IMG/VR virus record: IMGVR_UViG_3300043420_000050
Coordinates: 1 to 24,596 of that record
Direction: 5' to 3' (one strand)
Length of the DNA stretch: 24,596 nucleotides
Source of the DNA: a virus
The translations under genes were made by a program, and so were the position numbers. The notes beneath the pieces were generated by a model. It ran no database searches. It worked only from the letters and a program-made list of their open reading frames with translations, and was not told where the DNA came from. Within the stretch, counting starts at the first letter, position 1, and each line of letters opens with the position of its first letter. Shown here one piece after another: positions 22,756 to 24,596 of the stretch.

Positions 22756-23193
22756 TCATTCTGTCAGTAGTTGCTGTTTACCTGCCCCAATAGTGTATGT
22801 GGTTCTCTTCTGATGCTCTGGGATGATTTTCTCCAGTGAGATTGTTAGTAAACCATCGACAAATTCTACAGAGGATACTCTAACATCGTCGGACATTTGC
22901 CAAGAATTATTGAACGATCGTTTGGAGAGACCTTTGTGTAGGTATGTTCTTTCAGTATCTCGTTTCTCAACTTTTGAGGCAACTCGGAGAATGTTCTGTT
23001 CAGTAGAGACCTCGATCTCTTCTGCTTTAAATCCTGCCAGAGCGACTTCGATTTCGTAATTAGATCCATCGTGTTTGATTAAATTGTAGGGTGGATAACT
23101 GGTGTTATGTCCAGACATTGCCTCTAGACGATTAAATACTTCGTCTAGACCTACTGAAAATGGGGAATAGATATCCCAGGTATATTTAGTCAT
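22756..23193 (-). CDS. hsp20: Small heat-shock protein Hsp20 (IbpA-like)
   Basis: Hsp20 proteins hold unfolded proteins in a refoldable state in the cytoplasm. The 145 residues have an N-terminal arm resembling IbpA (SPFSVGLDEVFNRLEAM) and an alpha-crystallin domain from about residue 35 (YPPYNLIKHDGSNYEIEVALAGF) to GLLTISLEKIIPE, which holds the G-X-L signature. A short tail follows (KRTTYTIGAGKQQ). It is a regular member of cyanomyovirus genomes and is usually linked to virion assembly or stress protection. AAGGAG lies 7 bases before the ATG. It is transcribed alone, with an extended -10 promoter upstream and a terminator on each side. Confidence 0.95.
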   Translation of the reverse strand: MTKYTWDIYSPFSVGLDEVFNRLEAMSGHNTSYPPYNLIKHDGSNYEIEVALAGFKAEEIEVSTEQNILRVASKVEKRDTERTYLHKGLSKRSFNNSWQMSDDVRVSSVEFVDGLLTISLEKIIPEHQKRTTYTIGAGKQQLLTE

Positions 23194-23248
23194 GTGTGTC
23201 TCCTTGAATAAGCAAGAGGTTTGTGGACCCTGACGGCATCCACTACTA

Positions 23249-23257
23249 ATTATAACA
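23249..23257 (-). promoter_or_regulatory. Extended -10 promoter of hsp20 (TGTTATAAT)
   Basis: On the minus strand TGTTATAAT has a perfect -10 plus the TG extension, which lets it work without a clear -35. It lies 56 bases before the hsp20 ATG, just past the regA terminator. A strong AAGGAG ribosome site follows at 23200-23205. Confidence 0.65.
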
Positions 23258-23265
23258 CCGCATTA

Positions 23266-23296
23266 AAAAAGTGGGGTGTTGTCTTCCCCACTTTTT
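23266..23296 (-). terminator. Rho-independent terminator after regA
   Basis: The stem AAAAAGTGGGG pairs with CCCCACTTTTT around a 9-base loop, giving a strong hairpin followed by T on the minus strand. It begins 8 bases past the regA stop. The A- and T-flanks make it able to work on both strands, but no plus-strand gene ends here. Confidence 0.9.
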
Positions 23297-23303
23297 GTTC
23301 GGA

Positions 23304-23732
23304 TTACACTTCAGGTTTCTTACGACCAATATTATATTTACTTTCTAAAGTCCACTCATCTTTTTCTTTAAAGGCAAGGACTTTAATCTGATTGAGTGGA
23401 GCAACATCAGAAATTTTTTCTTGACTAGTAGAAGAAATTTTAATTAATCCCCAATCACTGAGAAGTTGAATGATACGATTACGACGTTGTACGTCATTCA
23501 ACGACAAGTTAGTATTCTTACCGTCAAGAGCAAACAACTCTTTGAAGTGAACGATGTAATACTTACCTTGCTTGTGTAGGATATGGCAAGACTGATAGAT
23601 CTTCTTTTCTTTACGAGATGCTACACCAATTCTGGTGAGCGTTTCACGTACCTTAAGGAAATCGTCTGGTTGACCCAGAACCACTTCTACCATATCTGTA
23701 GGTTGCCACTGTACTTCAATATCAGCTGTCAT
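23304..23732 (-). CDS. regA: RegA translational repressor
   Basis: RegA binds the start regions of early mRNAs and blocks their translation in T4-like phages. The protein is nearly colinear with T4 RegA: PDDFLKVRETLTRIGVASRK, then YQSCHILHKQGKYYIVHFKEL, WGLIKI and FKEKDEWTLESKYNIG. It has 142 residues against 122 in T4, with an N-terminal addition. The ATG at 23732 overlaps the gp62 stop as ATGA and is preferred. An in-frame ATG at 23693 (MVEVVLGQPDD) would match the T4 N-terminus more closely and is a real alternative. It is the last gene before a terminator. Confidence 0.95.
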   Translation of the reverse strand: MTADIEVQWQPTDMVEVVLGQPDDFLKVRETLTRIGVASRKEKKIYQSCHILHKQGKYYIVHFKELFALDGKNTNLSLNDVQRRNRIIQLLSDWGLIKISSTSQEKISDVAPLNQIKVLAFKEKDEWTLESKYNIGRKKPEV

Positions 23733-24115
23733 TTGATTCCACCTTTATTCAATGCTTTTCTTATAAAATCGATTTCCTCTTTGGTGAGAAGATTCAAAGC
23801 TTCCAATGCTTTATTATGACTGTAACCATAATATTGCTTTACAAGTTCCAATTCTTCAAGAGTTTGTTTTCGTAACCAGGGAGTAAAACGCTTCCTAGGT
23901 TTCAAACTATTTATAAAAAAATCATATTGAAGTCTCTTGTCCAGGTGAGAATTCTTATTCATCTCATTGGAATACAAGATAGAATCAATAAAAGACGACA
24001 GACATTTATTTACAATAAAAGGCGGATATGCTCTCTCCGCCTCTTGATCGTCTTTCAGAATATTCTTCTTTGACTGGTTGATTGAATAAAGATAATCTTT
24101 TAGTTCTGGTTTCAT
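23729..24115 (-). CDS. 62: Clamp loader small subunit, T4 gp62-like
   Basis: Gp62 joins gp44 in the clamp-loader ATPase that places the gp45 sliding clamp on DNA. The 128-residue protein is helical and lacks ATPase motifs, as expected. AYPPFIVNKCLSSFIDSI, with Asn, aligns with the KFMVENALSQFPE region of T4 gp62. SLKPRKRFTPWLRKQ resembles the T4 PRGKRYGKWAK segment. It is shorter than T4 gp62 (187), usual for cyanophages. It stands between the 47-aa gene and regA with 4-base overlaps on both sides, the same order as in T4, where gp62 precedes regA. Confidence 0.85.
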   Translation of the reverse strand: MKPELKDYLYSINQSKKNILKDDQEAERAYPPFIVNKCLSSFIDSILYSNEMNKNSHLDKRLQYDFFINSLKPRKRFTPWLRKQTLEELELVKQYYGYSHNKALEALNLLTKEEIDFIRKALNKGGIK

Positions 24116-24255
24116 TTAAATACAGCGGTCACACCAATAACTTTTGCTTTAGGATTACGTGCCAAAGCAGTCTCACGGGCATCTTGATAATTACGTGCCT
24201 CAACAGTTTCGGTAAAAACTTTACCTGCCACATAGAGTTTTACTTCACACTTCAT
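24112..24255 (-). CDS. Small conserved protein, 47 aa
   Basis: An ATG at 24253-24255 starts a 47-residue frame that ends in TGA 24112-24114, overlapping the gp62 start as ATGA. The product reads MKCEVKLYVAGKVFTETVEA, then RNYQDARETALARNPKAKVI and a short strand ending GVTAVFK. This beta-helix-beta plan with RNYQDARETALARNP is one I remember from cyanomyovirus genomes, where it precedes gp62. No function is known. It overlaps the end of the methylase gene by 11 bases. Conserved spacing and protein-like composition support it. Confidence 0.75.
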   Translation of the reverse strand: MKCEVKLYVAGKVFTETVEARNYQDARETALARNPKAKVIGVTAVFK

Positions 24256-24595
24256 TTGCCAGAACCGTAGCGTAGTTGGTAAGGACGAGCTCTTTTCGCT
24301 CTGCCTGATCTAGTGTATACGACCCCACACTCCTCATGGTGTAGGTGTGGGCAAATTCTCCAACCGTCCACCCCTGGAACCGCTCCTTGACGAGGTTGGA
24401 ATTGTTGTAAGAAACTAGTTGAGGACAAAGATAACGATCACAATCAACAGCAAACTTATCGTGATCAAATCCTTTGTGCATTGATCCCTTACGCCCATAG
24501 AGGTTGTCCTTAATGTCGTAAGGAGGATCAAGATAAACAAATACATCTTTCTTGTCCGTCAGCAGATCTTCGTATGACCAATTAGTTATATACCA
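24245..24595 (-). CDS. DNA adenine methyltransferase, Dam/D12-like (5' truncated)
   Basis: The frame continues unbroken to the window edge, so the ATG at 24481 is internal and the true start is outside. The visible 116 residues include VFVYLDPPYD, the DPPY catalytic motif (motif IV) of N6-adenine methyltransferases. Next come YGRKGSMHKGFDHDKFAVDC and the end LANEV. Dam-like enzymes in T4-like phages methylate short DNA sites such as GATC, protecting phage DNA or changing protein binding. The site cannot be read from this fragment. It is followed by the 47-aa gene with an 11-base overlap. I cannot judge the rest of the gene. Confidence 0.75.
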   Translation of the reverse strand, partial: WYITNWSYEDLLTDKKDVFVYLDPPYDIKDNLYGRKGSMHKGFDHDKFAVDCDRYLCPQLVSYNNSNLVKERFQGWTVGEFAHTYTMRSVGSYTLDQAERKELVLTNYATVLANEV

Positions 24596-24596
24596 A

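Noticed and set aside
23908-23915. Exact TATAAATA on the minus strand inside gp62
   Set aside because: It is coding sequence (Phe-Ile-Asn-Ser codons), 176 bases before regA and followed by no nearby start; kept only as a possible internal late promoter.

Overview
The window looks like part of a T4-like (myovirus) cyanophage genome of the Synechococcus/Prochlorococcus type. The evidence is a set of T4 core replication genes (gp43 polymerase, UvsX, gp41 helicase, gp61 primase, RegA, gp62) together with genes that recur in marine cyanomyoviruses (hsp20, mazG, class Ia nrdA/nrdB, small chained ORFs with ATGA or TAATG junctions). Almost everything is on the minus strand, so transcription runs from right to left. 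Only the first 973 bases carry plus-strand genes, and these meet the minus-strand block tail to tail.

Read in the direction of transcription, the layout is as follows. (1) 24595-23304: a truncated Dam-like adenine methylase, a 47-aa protein, clamp-loader subunit gp62 and translational repressor RegA, closed by a strong hairpin terminator. (2) 23257-22707: hsp20 alone, with its own extended -10 promoter and terminator. (3) 22704-14438: a new promoter, three tandem related small proteins (probable Sm/SH3-like folds), gp43, uvsX, a short flavin-dependent halogenase homologue, gp41, mazG, a probable 2-oxoglutarate/Fe(II) oxygenase and tRNA-Ser(UGA). (4) 14389-9341: a late-type block with T4-like late promoter boxes. 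It holds an RNA-ligase-like/HIGH-nucleotidyltransferase fusion, a 590-aa unknown protein, an SH3-like protein, a Cys-rich EF-hand-like protein and two small proteins, and ends in a terminator. (5) 9339-7109: a late promoter, then an Ig-domain virion-type protein, two unknown proteins and a coiled-coil/membrane protein. (6) 7112-2167: primase, NrdA, NrdB, a 47-aa GTG-start protein and a PD-(D/E)XK endonuclease. (7) 2166-965: a run of six small, mostly membrane or charged proteins, four of them with start or stop overlaps that continue the chain.

The genes fit together as a phage DNA-replication and nucleotide-supply programme. RNR makes deoxynucleotides, MazG hydrolyses (d)NTPs or related nucleotides, gp43/gp62/gp41/gp61/UvsX copy and recombine DNA, and RegA tunes translation of early mRNAs. 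The least understood content lies in accessory genes placed between these core genes: the halogenase homologue and the oxygenase on either side of gp41-mazG, the ligase/nucleotidyltransferase fusion with its coupled 590-aa partner, and the triplet of Sm-like proteins in front of the polymerase. These are the best candidates for an undescribed system.

Several small genes are called here from reading the sequence directly: 965-1096, 1446-1589, 1589-1687, 2509-2652, 9367-9543, 24112-24255, and the true extent of the methylase fragment. All family names come from recognised motifs and remembered homologues; no search was run.
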